DNA from: Nematostella vectensis
Lineage: Eukaryota > Cnidaria > Anthozoa > Actiniaria > Edwardsiidae
Assembly: GCF_932526225.1 (NCBI RefSeq)
Contig: NC_064036.1
Span: 15,805,181 to 15,865,180, forward strand
Direction: 5' to 3'
Length of the DNA: 60,000 bases
In this document: in pieces, positions 9,770-20,719 of the stretch
How positions within the stretch are numbered: the first letter of the stretch is position 1
Layout of the letters: each line of letters opens with the position of its first letter
The notes under the pieces: generated by a model
Seen by the model: the letters and a program-made list of their open reading frames with translations, nothing else
Database searches by the model: none
Told to the model about the DNA's origin: nothing
Position numbers and translations under genes: made by a program

Positions 9770-11607
9770 TTGATATCTTTATCCTCATTTTTGTAACTAT
9801 TGAAACAATGTGCTATATAGCAGTCCCCACCGAGGATAGAAGACAAAATGATATTTGTATTGATGATGTTCATTTCTTTATAAAACTATCATCCTGTTTC
9901 AAATAAGGTAGCATCAGAGAGCACAATAATAACATCCAGGTCTGTGAAGTTCTATATTTCTAGTTTCTCGGCTTGCAGATATTTAGGAACTGTATTTTAA
10001 ATTGGTGTTTCGAATTTTCTAGTTTGGAAAGCAGTCAACTTAATTCGCTATCATTGTTCTTTTTAGAGAGAAAACAACAGCACAACAAAAACAAAAAACG
10101 TGGGCCCAGCCACAAGGAGGCAGCTGGACCAAAGCAGTTAATCTTCAATGTTTTTATTCAGAAGAAGCTGCCATTATTTGCATGAACTCTTTGATTTGAA
10201 TAAGCCCTCTGTACTAGAACATGTAATTCACTGTTTGACATTCTCTATGCATATTCAATCGATGATAGACTGTATCATCTACATGTACATATATGGCTTC
10301 TCTAATAGGCCAATATGGTGCATTTTCTTAAAAAAAAACGCCTATATTTGCCAACATGACTAAACAATGAAGCAGATAGGAAAACAAGTTGAAATTTTGA
10401 ACAAATAGAGCCCAGATATGTGCAGTCATGTAGAACAAATTTCATTACCATGGGTATTTGCCCACATGGTGAACATGCCATCGGAAAATCGGTAAAAAAA
10501 AGTGTTATTTTTCAGGCGGAAGCCTTCTAGATAGTCCATACTCATAGTACAGATAGACATGCACCCCAATTCAAGGAATCTAGCACAGTTATAACCTTTT
10601 TCAACACTTTGGTCTCATGGGGGACCCCTGAAAGTTGGAATTTTGATTTCCGCCTATGCAAAGAACCATAATTGATGGGCCAAAAACTAGAGAAAGAGAG
10701 GAGATGGAGCAATTCTGATGACATATTCTGAAAGCCTGGAGCAGAATTAGCCCTGTCCTGTAGATAGTTTTGAAGATATTGAGCTCTGAAATTCGTATAA
10801 ACTGACGTTTGCCCCTCACGAGGGCAAAATGGCGGCGTAGCCCTAAATTTTGGGAAGGCCATATCTCGGAGACCCTTTAGAGTTGGACCCTAAAATTTTG
10901 CATGTGTTCCTTATACATATAGAGGTATTACCAAAATAAATTGGAGCAAAATCGGAGTCAGTGACCTGGCGACCTCTGGTTGAGTTCATATGGAATGACC
11001 CTTTCTATAGTAGGAGAGTTAAAAAGGTTCTAATTCTCGATTATCAAGAAACTATGTTTTTTTTCTTTCAACAGCATTCATTTCTACAATAGGGCTGTTA
11101 TCTTATCATATATAATTTGGATATGAAAAATCGTGCACACCATAATACACCATAAATCTTGTAATGGCATTTTAATTAAAAAAGGTATTTATTGTCGTCC
11201 TTGTGCTCAACTCGTACTTCATCTATCATAATCCTGGGTAGCCAATCTACGAAGAAGTGGGAGGAATCACATACTAACAGATGGGGGTGAGACACCAGAC
11301 CATAGAACACTTCTCTGCTCTAAATATATACACATTATTCTACTCCAGTTGATATTGAATAGGAAGGTCCATCGGTGTGAGACCACTAATGGAAAGCAAT
11401 ATCAGAAGAACCATAAACACCCCCTTAGGGACTGTAGTTAGGTGAATTTTATACCCTAAAACATAGCAAGATTATCTACACCCCATCTACTTTTATGGAA
11501 TGAATATCATGGCATAAATCGGAGGCTTTTACCCCACCTTACACTACGTTTTAACAATTAATATTAACTGGAAAAATAAATGCGCTCCATATCCATAAAT
11601 TTTGCTA
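9770..11607. other. no gene recognised; one possible 3' exon
   Basis: At 10053-10063 an acceptor-like TTCTTTTTAG precedes a short basic frame (QQHNKNKKRGPSHK) that may belong to the CCHC gene upstream. The stretch 10400-11000 has simple, non-coding composition and looks like a dispersed repeat, but no second copy lies in this window. I see nothing definite elsewhere. Confidence 0.35.
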
Positions 11608-11740
11608 ATGCCTAGTGCACACTAGCGACATAACGACATGGACGCGCGCACATAACGACATAAGAGAAAAAACATGTTTTCGTTATGTCGGGCTAAACAT
11701 GCGCACCCATGTCGTTATGTTGCTAGAGTGCACTAGGCAT
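11608..11740. mobile_element. 133-bp hairpin MITE
   Basis: The sequence starts ATGCCTAGTGCACACTAGC and ends with its near-complement, GCTAGAGTGCACTAGGCAT. The inverted arms are about 55 bp each, contain the repeated word ATAACGACAT, and enclose a short loop. It is too small to code for anything and is probably a non-autonomous DNA transposon. Confidence 0.8.
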
Positions 11741-11759
11741 AAGAAAGCGCATCTACGTA

Positions 11760-11790
11760 GGCTCCGCGTTTAGGCAGTGCCTAAATCTAT
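11760..11790. repeat. dispersed palindromic repeat, copy 1 of 3
   Basis: GGCTCCGCGTTTAGGCAGTG continues to CCTAAATCTAT. The core TTTAGGC-AGT-GCCTAAA is a hairpin. The same word recurs at 28291 and 28773. Confidence 0.8.
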
Positions 11791-11805
11791 CTAGTATCTA
11801 AGCGA

Positions 11806-12960
11806 CCTTAAAGACAACATGAACGTTTGTAACAAGACGGACAACGACGTCAAATGTATCCTGTATGCGGATGATTTAGTTCTACTTGAAAGAAAACAGA
11901 TGACCTTCAGAAATACCTCAATAAGTTGAACGAATATTGTAGGGTCTGGAAATTAATCGTCAATCTTGACAAAACTAAAATTATGATCTTTAATAATTGC
12001 GGAAAAAGCATGAACAATTACCGTTTTAATTTTAAGGGAAATCCCCTACAAAATGACACCTCCTATAAGTACCTAGAAATTGTATTCAGCGCAATAGGTA
12101 ACTCGCGAAGGAAGAAATTAAAAAGGTGCCACCTTAAAGCTCTTTACAAAATGAGAAAAGAGATAAACTTACACTTAAGAGAAGAATTAGATCTTACCTT
12201 ACGTTTATTCGAGGCTCTGATATCACCGATGTTATTATAAGGAAGTGAAATTTGGGGATTAGATAAAGAAAAAGGCGATAAAGAACCAGCAGAAATCGTA
12301 ATGGCTGCTAGGAGTAGTTAAATCATGCACAAACAACGCGGTCAGAGCGGAATTAGGCAGATTTCCGATGCACGTAGCGGCAAAATACAGAAGTATAAAT
12401 TATTGGCTAGACCTAATCGATCACCAAAGCAAGCCAAAATTGGCGCGAAAGATTTAAGAGACGCTAAAAGAAAAGGGCAATGCAAAATATTGACATCAGA
12501 AATTAAAAGAAATGTTACAAAGAATTGGCATAGGCGATATATGGACCCGTGTAGATGTGGGTGAGGTCTTGATGACAAAATATACCAACTTCTTAACGAA
12601 GCAAAGACTTCAAGATAATGAGTTCCAGAAATGGATATCAGAGGTGAACTCTGATGTAAAACAAGACTCCAGGCAAAAAGCAAACTAAGAACTTTAAGAA
12701 AATTTAAGACAAACTATGCCATGGAGGACTATCTCCGCCGAGTCACCAATATTAACCATAGGATTGCATTGCATTAACAAAATTAAAATCAAAATTAAGT
12801 TACCACCAGCTAGAAATAGAAACAGGGCGCTATAACAGACCCTACATACTTCCAGATGAGAGAATATGTGAATTATGCGAAGCAGGGATTGGGGATGAAC
12901 AGCATTTTCTATATAATAATATGTCCTACTTTCCAGGAAAAAAGAAAGGAGCTAATAGAG
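11806..12960 (+). pseudogene. second non-LTR reverse transcriptase fragment
   Basis: This is the C-terminal part of a non-LTR reverse transcriptase in several frames. The catalytic box ILYADDLVLL lies at 11855-11884 (YADD at 11864-11875), followed by W-x-LIVNLDKTKIMIF (about 11947-11992) and a C-terminal region. The latter continues in other frames with blocks such as AVRAELGRFPMHVAAK (about 12327-12380) and, near 12800-12920, a segment with ICELCEAG and EQHFLY that resembles the cysteine-containing end of these proteins. The N-terminus, endonuclease and motif A are absent. Its sequence differs from the elements at 6.3 kb and 39 kb, so it is a separate family. Frameshifts and stops make it inactive. 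Confidence 0.8.
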
Positions 12961-13339
12961 TATATTGAGGCAATTGAAAAGAATTCAACAGAATGATAAC
13001 AATAAAGGTTTTTCTCTATCTTATAAATTATCCTGGTAAAAAAAGTTATTGCTAGGTATATCCACGAATGTTTCTGCATAAGAAATAATTTAGTTTAATA
13101 CTTATTATAAGTTTATTGACTGTCCTGTCCATGTACTATTTTGTACAAGACCCAATAAACGATGTCTGTCTGTGGTGGTACAGAGCCCCCCCTGGACCAG
13201 ACAACCAAGTGTTGAACAGTCATCAGTACCCCCCGGTGACCAAGATGGAGAAACGAATGTACGTTTAGTCGACACACAAAACTGTGCGTCATAGCATGCA
13301 GCAGCTAAAAACTGCAGTACAAATGATATGTGTCCCATT
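12961..13339. other. short unassigned stretch before the BEL/Pao fragment
   Basis: About 13050-13339 may be the 5' part of the BEL/Pao element (end of gag), but the frames are too broken to say so. No other feature seen. Confidence 0.3.
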
Positions 13340-14785
13340 CAGAAAGTACTTATTGAATATAACAATGGAAATCAAGTCGTCAAATCAATACTCGCTATGT
13401 TAGACAGTAGATCAAACAACACTTTAATTTCTAAAAAACATTGTAAGCGATCTAGGTTTGATTGAAAAGAACTGACAATGACTTTAGCTGGAGGAACGAA
13501 AAGCATTAAAAAATATTGGAACTTTCCGTCATAGACAATAAGAACACTAAAATAAATGTTTATTGAATGTTTATTCAAGCCTTAACAGTCAAACAGCCAT
13601 GTGGTCCTGCCAATACCGTTTCACAGAAAACAATCGCTTCTTTTTAGCATCTGAACAACGTTTAAAGTGACCTCTTTTGGGGGAAAGGAAGTATCGATCT
13701 CCTCATAGTAACATGTTTCCCAGAAGCCATTCTTGATTTAGAAACAAGGCAAGGCCAAAGCGGAGATCCCGTGGCAAAACAGAATCTTTTTGGATGGTAC
13801 GTCATCGGACCAGTCGACGGCTCACACAACTCATCAAAAGTAAAACCCATCGACGTCGCAAGTATCGATGTCTCTGACGACATTAAGACCCTGATTTCGC
13901 AAGACCTTCTCGGTGTAAAACCGACAGAGAACGAGTTTATTAAGACCATCACTGGATCAACAACAATGGTGGATGAAAGAGTAAAAGTTAAAATGCCTTG
14001 GAAGGATGGACCCCCTCCGCAAAGCAACTACGAAACAGCGCACAGACGCAAGATATCCGCAGAAAAAACATTCCAGAAAAGGGACGCTTTGAAATTTTTT
14101 AAAAAAAGATCCCCAGTAAAGAGATCTACCACAGTATAGCAGAATAGTACTTACCTTTACACGCAGTGTTCATTCCCGAAAGAACGACGAAAACAAGACA
14201 AGTTTTTAACGCGTCTGCTAAAGGACCATATGGAAAGTCACTATACTGCTACTTAGAGAAGGAACCAAATTATATTAAACGTACACTGGCATCTTGCTAC
14301 CTTGGGACAATGTTGCCTACTGCGGTAATATTAGAAAAATGTTCAAACAAGTACTCATCCACCCCGAAGATGTTGTGTTTCAGGGATTCCTATGGGGAAG
14401 CAGCTCTTCAGAATCGCCAAAGGTCTACCAATGGACTAGATTTCGGTGATAAACCAGCTCCACATATCGCAACAGGCGCCATAAATACCTTGGCTCGTGC
14501 TGCAAAGACTCAGTTTCCAGGCAATGGCAAATTTTCAGTGAAAGAATGGTATTCAAACTCAAAGACCATCGACAAGTCCTGTGAACGATACTGCACCTTT
14601 CTTGGACACAAGTGGGACAAAGACTGAGATTTGCTCATGTTGAAGAAAGACGAGATCAAAGAAACAGACGAAACTGACAAAAAAAAACTGCCTGGCAGAA
14701 GGCAGGTATGTGCTAGACGTAATGGCAGTCGTATTAAATTCCGACAAACTATCACCATGAAGAAATTCAGTGGCCTTCTTGCTAG
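13340..14785 (+). pseudogene. BEL/Pao LTR-retrotransposon Pol fragment
   Basis: Three Pol regions in the usual BEL/Pao order are recognisable. A retropepsin-like piece (AMLDSRSNNTLISKK, about 13396-13440) has the catalytic D but R where the active-site triad has G or T. A linker (IDLLIVTCFPEA and NLFGWYVIGPVDG, about 13696-13812) runs into the block ending VKVKMPWKDGPPP, typical of the region before reverse transcriptase. Reverse-transcriptase pieces follow (RTTKTRQVFNASAKGP, about 14178-14226) and a later FLGHKWDKD block near 14600. The catalytic YVDD-type segment is missing through a deletion near 14390. There are frame changes and stops near 13470, 14138 and 14627. No LTR was identified. 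Not functional. Confidence 0.75.
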
Positions 14786-15960
14786 ACTCGCACTTCCTTG
14801 ATGCAACAAATAATAAGACTATTGCTCAAGCAATCGTGAAAACAACACATACAGTATTGGCTACGAGAATGTGGGTATTTTCAACACGGACAATGTTGGC
14901 TACATGAAAAGACCATTCAAGGAAATCCTTTCTTGTCTGTTCGCTCTCTCCGTGTCAGTTTAGTAAGCGGTGACTTGAAAAAAAAAAAGGATTTTCTGAA
15001 GTAAACGAATTCATCAAATGCTTTCTCTAAGAAATCCCTAAAAACAGATGTCAAAATGCCTTGGTTTGACAGCGTTTGCTATCATGCTGACCACGCCCTC
15101 TTGCACATAGGATTTATTGAGGAGGAACTTGATTAGGCTTTAAGAGTGGTATTCCGACGCCGCTTTCATGAAAACTCTTATCTGCCATCTAACGTTTCTT
15201 AAAGAAAAGACCCCTGTTATTCGAGCCTACATGGACTACTTCCAAAAAGGGGCGCCACATTACTGAAGCCCAGACAAAATGGAGACCTTGATGTATTATC
15301 TGAGAGCGAATGCCTCTTTGACGAAAGAAGAAATTGAGTTTTGTTTCAATGGAACCAGTTTTAATGAGAACGAAAAAGACGAGGTGGTGGAAGTTGTGAC
15401 TACGGCTTTCCCTGACGATCTCTTAAAGCTGGAGAAGTATGTTGTGGACGGTGCACAACCAGCTTCACAATTTCTTCAACAAGTGAGGGTTCTCAATCCA
15501 ATGGACATTCTTCATTCTAGCTGCAAATTTGACGACATTGATAGTATTCCTGGTTTCGAGACCATTACCAAGTATGAGTGGAATCTTTATGTTGATTGGC
15601 TTGGACCGATGGCAGCTAACGGAAGCCAAGACGGGGCCATTGACTTTTTTGGAAGGCGAATGCCGAAAAGCTCCCCAATCTTTACAAGCTTGCCTCCTGC
15701 TACTATACAGCGACTCTAGGATCGTACGATGTAGACGACATTCTCAGCTCCAAATGGCGATAGCTTGACAAGAAGACCCTTCAAGCATTCCACTTTCTGA
15801 ATTGGAATCTAAGAGTCAAGTCATCGCTGGAAGATGAACAAAAGTTTTCTCTTCTTTGAGTCAAGAAGAGGATAGTAAATTCCCTTTCTACCAAGGCCCT
15901 CTTTTGGATTATCTACTCTATGAGCCTCACAAGTTCAACGGAGGCAGTTTGATCGACTAG
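14786..15960 (+). pseudogene. hAT-like transposase remnant
   Basis: After SHFLDATNNKTIAQAIVKTT (14788-14847) the sequence reads, across frameshifts, as a hAT-type transposase fragment: a piece with FNTDNVGYM, a middle part, and the open frame 15279-15719 (146 aa) containing FETITKYEWNLYVDWLGPM. It continues in another frame with KLASCYYTATLGSYDVDD and LQAFHFLNWNLRV near 15690-15830, the arrangement seen in the C-terminal dimerisation region of hAT-like transposases. The assignment rests on general resemblance, not on a complete catalytic triad. It abuts the BEL/Pao fragment with no visible terminal repeats. Frame changes and stops make it inactive. Confidence 0.45.
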
Positions 15961-17152
15961 AAATATTAAAGCAGAAGATAACTTCTTGAGTTACTTTGTG
16001 ATCGATGTGTATCTAGAACGTCCTGCCAGCAGACTGTGCGGAGTCATGGCGGAAACCATATCATGTGAGAGGTTCAAGAAATCAAAGGTGAAAGGCAAAC
16101 TTCAGCTGACGTTTTCCTACATTTGATCAAGACTTTGTGTTGGTCCCTTGCCAATCTGGAGGACATTGGACTTTGCTAGTGGTACTGCCCCCACAAAAGA
16201 GATCGTGGTCCTTGACAGTATGGCCTCCTCGCAAGTGAGCCAAGTTCACGCGCTTCAGCCTACAAGATGAAATATCACGGCGTTCCGTTCATGGGCCCGA
16301 CGTGAGTTGGTCTGGTTTGACGTTGTGGAGAACTTTATCTTTGATTTGTCCCTAATTTATCGCATGTTAACATGCCCTGTTCCTTTAAAAATTATTTGAG
16401 AATACTTAGGAACTAGTAGGTCATTTGTCTAGGTAAAAAAATTATATTTTCTCGTTGGTTTCGAACACAAAAGTGCATGTGTGATAAAGGCGACAAAACT
16501 GGCAACTTCTGTCTAAAGTCTCAATTGTCATTGAGCTTTAGAAATAATTATTCGCCGATTTTGGCTAGGAGATGATTTATAACCTAAAATATATATTTGT
16601 TAGGCTTTCGGGATAGGTTTATGCCCATACCTCTCAAATGGAATCAAATAAACCAATGAGCCATGGGCATGAGTCAAATTATATTATACTTAAGGCTTTT
16701 TCCCGCCCAGCGATCGAGTACTCCACAAAATTTATTGATCCCAAATTTGTAATATTTATATCAATTAGCAATTAAGCTACTTTCGATAAGTCGAGTAATT
16801 TTCATCTATTTTACTTTCACAGATTCTAAAATAATTGCACAAGAAAAATGTTAGTATAATTATGTAAGCTCCTTTAGCAGAGTAAATGAAGATTGAGCGT
16901 TCTTCAAAAATTACTTCTTTGAAAATCGATTCACTACTATTTAGTATAAAGCAGTGTGATAAATTGTCACACAACTTTTGTGTTTAAAACAAACAAAAAA
17001 GTGTTAGTGTTACATGTATTTTTTTCTGTCAGAAAACATAATACCATAACTATTTAGTAGTATATTATCTTTACATGTAAACAATTCAAGTTTAACAATA
17101 TTTGCTAATATTCAGGCTATTCGTTTACAAATGAAATGTGTCATGACTGAAT
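15961..17152. other. decayed coding remnants, then AT-rich sequence
   Basis: About 15985-16380 still has coding-like stretches in broken frames (for example DVYLERPASRLCGVMAET) that may belong to the element upstream. From 16400 to 17150 the sequence is AT-rich and I see nothing. Confidence 0.35.
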
Positions 17153-17175
17153 ATTGTATTTGTTTATTTTTAAGG

Positions 17176-17342
17176 TCTGGGCCCATGTATTGGAAGTGCA
17201 CTTCATGACCTACTACCTACTTGTCAGGGAGGTTTTAGGAGTTAAGCCTTACTCAGAACCAAAGGGGAGCAAGCAGAGATCTCAATTTTGGGAAGAAATA
17301 TATGATGTTATGATGGGAACCCTGTGCAGTATAATTCATTGA
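17176..17342 (+). CDS. short terminal-exon-like frame, unrecognised
   Basis: An open frame begins after an acceptor-like TTTTTAAG and ends in TGA at 17340. It encodes VWAHVLEVHFMTYYLLVREV and then a basic and acidic tail of about 35 residues. Codon use looks more coding-like than the flanks. No family is recognised and no partner exon was found upstream. It may be a remnant of a repeat-encoded protein. Confidence 0.25.
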
Positions 17343-17378
17343 TAGGGACCCTATGTTATTGTTTAGTAACAACTCTCA

Positions 17379-17739
17379 TGGGGCTTCAATCCTCGTGTTT
17401 ATTTAATCTGTGAGGCTTAAATCCTTACAATTTGCTTCATCGGGGCTTCATTCCTCCCCTTGTCCCTAAAAAAAGTTAAGATTTTATGGGGCTTAAATCC
17501 TCTTGTTAATTATTTGCACAAGGCTTTACTCCTTGTACAGTAATTTGTTTTCTGGGGGTTTTCAATCCTCCTTTTCTATCCTTTTTTCTCTCTAGTAGAT
17601 TGTATGGGGCTTCAATCCTCCTGTTTATCATTTTGCTTATCATTTTTCTGTGCTTTGATTTCTTGCACTGACGCTGTGGTGGTTTTAATCCTCCCTTTGT
17701 TATATGTTTATTATTTGGCAGTTTCAATCCTCTAATTTA
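17379..17739 (+). repeat. degenerate short repeats spaced 26-52 bp
   Basis: About ten variants of a 16-20-base word close to GGGGCTTCAATCCTCCTGTT start near 17379, 17411, 17441, 17487, 17517, 17553, 17605, 17651, 17677 and 17716. The spacers are AT-rich and unrelated. The best copies are 17379, 17487 and 17605. It looks like a decayed minisatellite with irregular period; no coding sense is evident. Confidence 0.65.
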
Positions 17740-17825
17740 TTAATTTTGGAGGATGATATTACATCAGCTCCATGTAACTATCTTTTGCGGATAGATTTGT
17801 ACTATTTCCCTATAGAAGTGGATCA

Positions 17826-18119
17826 TGCCTAGGAAACACCGACCACCACCACCTCCAATTCAGCCTGCTAAAAGGACTAGATCTGCTCGGGTGCAAGCAA
17901 GGGGAACCGATCAACGGTTGACCCTCCACCAGTCGTCAACAACACGGAGGAAACTGTCGCTTTCATGAGGGCTGATTCCCCAGCCCTCATGAAATATGGG
18001 GAAACGATTTATGATTTGGCTAATCGTGGCCACAATTGGCGTTATTATGATGAAACATTCCGTACGCTTGATACCCAAATGGTAGTGGCTCGCCTACCAC
18101 AATGCAAAATTGACAAGTG
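17826..18119 (+). pseudogene. gag-like frame, frameshifted
   Basis: An ATG at 17826 opens a proline- and arginine-rich start (MPRKHRPPPPPIQPAKRTRS). The frame is lost near 17920. The adjacent frame continues with ALMKYGETIYDLANRGHNWR and YYDETFRTLDTQM to TGA at about 18117. The block with W-R-x-YD-x-x-FR resembles N-terminal gag-like proteins of invertebrate retroelements, from memory of the general pattern only. One frameshift separates the halves; nothing recognisable follows. Confidence 0.35.
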
Positions 18120-18712
18120 ACTATACAGCTATGACGATGAGCTAATGCCAATGTTTCACTGAGAGGGTACATTATCTATGTTATATAATGTTATATGTAA
18201 TGAATAATAAACAAAATTAACCTGACTTTGTCTTCTCCTTGTCTCTATCCCGCATGCGAAAAAAAAAACAACTCCTATTTTTGGCATTTTTAGTCGGGCT
18301 CAGGCCATAGGCCTGGATATAGAACTTTAGTTCTGCCTTTTCGTCAATCTATCTGGCAATGTCGCGTATAGCCCCCCATGATCCTTTTCGAATTTATAAA
18401 TGTCACGTGCTCTGATAACAAACAAAGAACTACATATCCTGGTACGAAGGAAAGACCAGTATTCTCCTCGAAGTATTTACAAGACTTTAAGTAGATTTGA
18501 AAAAATTACCTACTAAGACGCTCAATCCACATACAAATGCACACGCTGTCCGCGATAGACCCAAACTAAAAGATGTCTATGAGCATACATTTCGACCCGG
18601 GTCGTTTCAAGGACTGTCTAGCATGTCTAACATTGGAAGCGAGTTCTCACTAGTTCACGCAAGATCGTTGATTATCATAGCAAAAGTATCACAAATGACA
18701 ATACAAATGACA

Positions 18713-18715
<3 letters not shown>
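18120..18715. other. no gene recognised
   Basis: Non-coding sequence between the gag-like fragment and the AT microsatellite. A plus-strand frame from 18497 has no motif and runs into the microsatellite. Confidence 0.4.

Positions 18716-18773
<58 letters not shown>
18716..18773. repeat. AT dinucleotide microsatellite
   Basis: About 28 uninterrupted TA units. Open frames across it on both strands are products of the repeat. Confidence 0.97.
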
Positions 18774-18776
<3 letters not shown>

Positions 18777-19039
18777 AGATATATATATGTAAAACATGTC
18801 ATTGTAAAGTTCTTAAACAAAAAATACCATGTCAAGCGGTATACAACAATTTGCAAGTAGATGGAATACCTACAGAACTGAATAGTATTGGAAAAAATAG
18901 TCAAAATGCCAAAAGGAGGACAAAGGAAGATTAAAGGAGCCATCTGCAATGAACCAGTTGAGTGTGATCAAACGTGTAATATTTTACCTCGTCCTTCTGA
19001 AACATCTGGAATAATTATGTTAAAACTGAAAAGAAAACT

Positions 19040-19284
19040 TTAGTTTAAAGGCATGTATACTATGAACCTGTACGCCCTGAGTTAGTTTGTTCTGCTCTTC
19101 AATGGCTCAAAACAAATAATCCATTATATGTGTAGTATTGGGCTCCCTGTGTTATTTCGTTATAGGTACTGCTTGGTTACCCAGCACTTGTGTTCGGTTC
19201 AATATGGCTTCGGTCTATTAAAAGTTCAGAGTTTCTCCAACAATCGTCTTGTTTCTCGGCAATCTCATACCGACAAACACTACA
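19040..19284 (+). promoter_or_regulatory. partial 5' LTR and primer-binding site of a gypsy element
   Basis: The sequence just upstream of the gypsy gag start ends in CACTACA (19284) and is followed by TGATGTCAGAATC. That resembles the TGGTGTCAGAAGTGGG word in the same position of the gypsy element at 23.25 kb. The left end of the LTR cannot be set and no 3' partner was found. Confidence 0.45.
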
Positions 19285-19358
19285 TGATGTCAGAATCTCA
19301 AGAACAAAGACTTTCACACGCCTCTACGGAGAAATGTTCGTGAAAGAAGCACGGAAAC

Positions 19359-20719
19359 ATGCCGGATGACCATCCGAATATCAACCAGGCTCAAGCTACG
19401 TATCAAATAACCCCACCAGATCAGTTTGATTTCGCGAAGCCTAATGAGTGGCCCCAGTGGATCAGGAGATTTGAGCGCTTTCGTTCAGCGACAGAATATC
19501 GTCACTTTTGTCGCCCATAGTGTACAACAAAGCGTTGACCTGGTACGTCATCTCTATCACACAATCCTCTCTACTTTCAACCCGTCAGCAGATGACAAGA
19601 GAAAATACGAGCCGGTCAAGACCAAATTCGACAAGTACTTTGTCAAGAAGCGTAATGTGATCTTCGAGAGGGCAAGTTTCAACAGAAGGAAGCAGGAGGC
19701 AGGACTATTCTGTTGCGCATGTGCATTTCATTGAGCAATGTGGCGATTAAAATGGCGGAAGTGGAATGTTATGACAAAACCTCGCACTGTTTCTGGACTG
19801 TAGAGATGTCTTCTTTGACCAGAAAATTCCCACAGAAGGCAAACATAATGTTGTATGTAGTTTCGCTAGAATCGGCGACTGCCAGATACCGTTTTGCGTG
19901 CTAAATATTACCATCAACATCTGCGCGCATGGTCATGCAAAATAGTCCCTTGTTGGAGGCAGGGGAATCTGTAGATTCCTTCATAACAAACCTTTCCTCA
20001 CTAGCTCAACACTGCAATTATGGTGCATTGCACGATGAATTGAACCGGGGTCGCCTAGTGGTGGGATTACTCGAAGATAATCTAGCAGAGAAACTGCAAC
20101 TGGACTCAGATTTAACTCTAGAAAAGGCTATAATGAAAGCACGACAGAGTGAGTCAATCAAGCAACAACAGTCAGTAATCAGAGGCCAAGGAACCTCAAG
20201 CGAGTCTACGGATGTCGATTTTGTAAAGAAACACCAGAAGTACCAAGGTAAACCCAATAAAGGAAATAAATAGTTTTCAAAGACATGTGGTCGATGCGGT
20301 AGGCGTCCACATTCCAAAGACGAATGCAATGCTACTAATGCTGACTGCCAAAATGTGACAAGCGCGGACACTACAGGTCCGTCTGCGACAACTCCAGTCA
20401 TCAAACAAGAAGCTCAAGGGAGCTGGCTGGCACGATTTAACTGTGCCTGGTTTATTCAAGGCTACACTCAAGTATGGGAGCAGAGCAGCTGAGCAATATG
20501 TCTACGTCATCAAGGATCTTGATTTTCCATTACTTGGGCGACCTGCCATCGAGCAATTGAAGTTAGTCTCGATGGTGAACTCTGTTACAGAGGATTTTCC
20601 CAAAGTCTTCGAAGGATTAGGGAAACTCGAAGGTATATATTGCATTGAACTGACCGAGGACGCACAGCCATACGCTGTCTCTGTGCCCTGACGTGTACCC
20701 ATACCACTATTGTGCAAAG
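19359..20719 (+). pseudogene. Ty3/gypsy gag-protease fragment (element 1)
   Basis: Gag starts at ATG 19359 (MPDDHPNINQAQ) and contains QFDFAKPNEWPQWIRRFERF, typical of cnidarian-type gypsy gag. Later parts lie in other frames: FDKYFVKKRNVIFERASFN (about 19628-19685), ESVDSFITNLSSLAQHCNYG (19969-20028) and LTLEKAIMKARQSE. A nucleocapsid segment with a CGRCG cysteine-histidine motif follows, then a second CCHC knuckle in a shifted frame (CDKRGHYRSVC, about 20352-20385). Most of the protease is missing; the frame 20443-20691 carries the protease-RT linker with YVIKDLDFPLLGRPAIEQL. Homology ends at about 20719 before the reverse transcriptase. A small element interrupts gag at 19704-19954. Confidence 0.85.
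19704..19954. mobile_element. 251-bp MITE inside gypsy gag, with target duplication
   Basis: The word GGAGGCAGG occurs at 19695-19703 and 19955-19963, directly flanking a segment absent from the gag protein, so it is an 8-9-bp target-site duplication. The insert ends share GACTATT-C/T-TG..GCATG in inverted orientation, although the right-hand copy sits about 7 bp inside the end. An 8-bp duplication suits a hAT-type non-autonomous element. Removing the insert and one duplication restores the reading around the join. Confidence 0.7.

Noticed and set aside
17379-17739. Resemblance to a CRISPR array (repeats with unrelated spacers)
   Set aside because: Repeats are too degenerate, spacing is irregular (26-52 bp), no cas genes are present and the surrounding DNA is clearly eukaryotic.
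18497-18949. Open frames running through the AT microsatellite
   Set aside because: The tyrosine-isoleucine tails are only the translation of the TA repeat.
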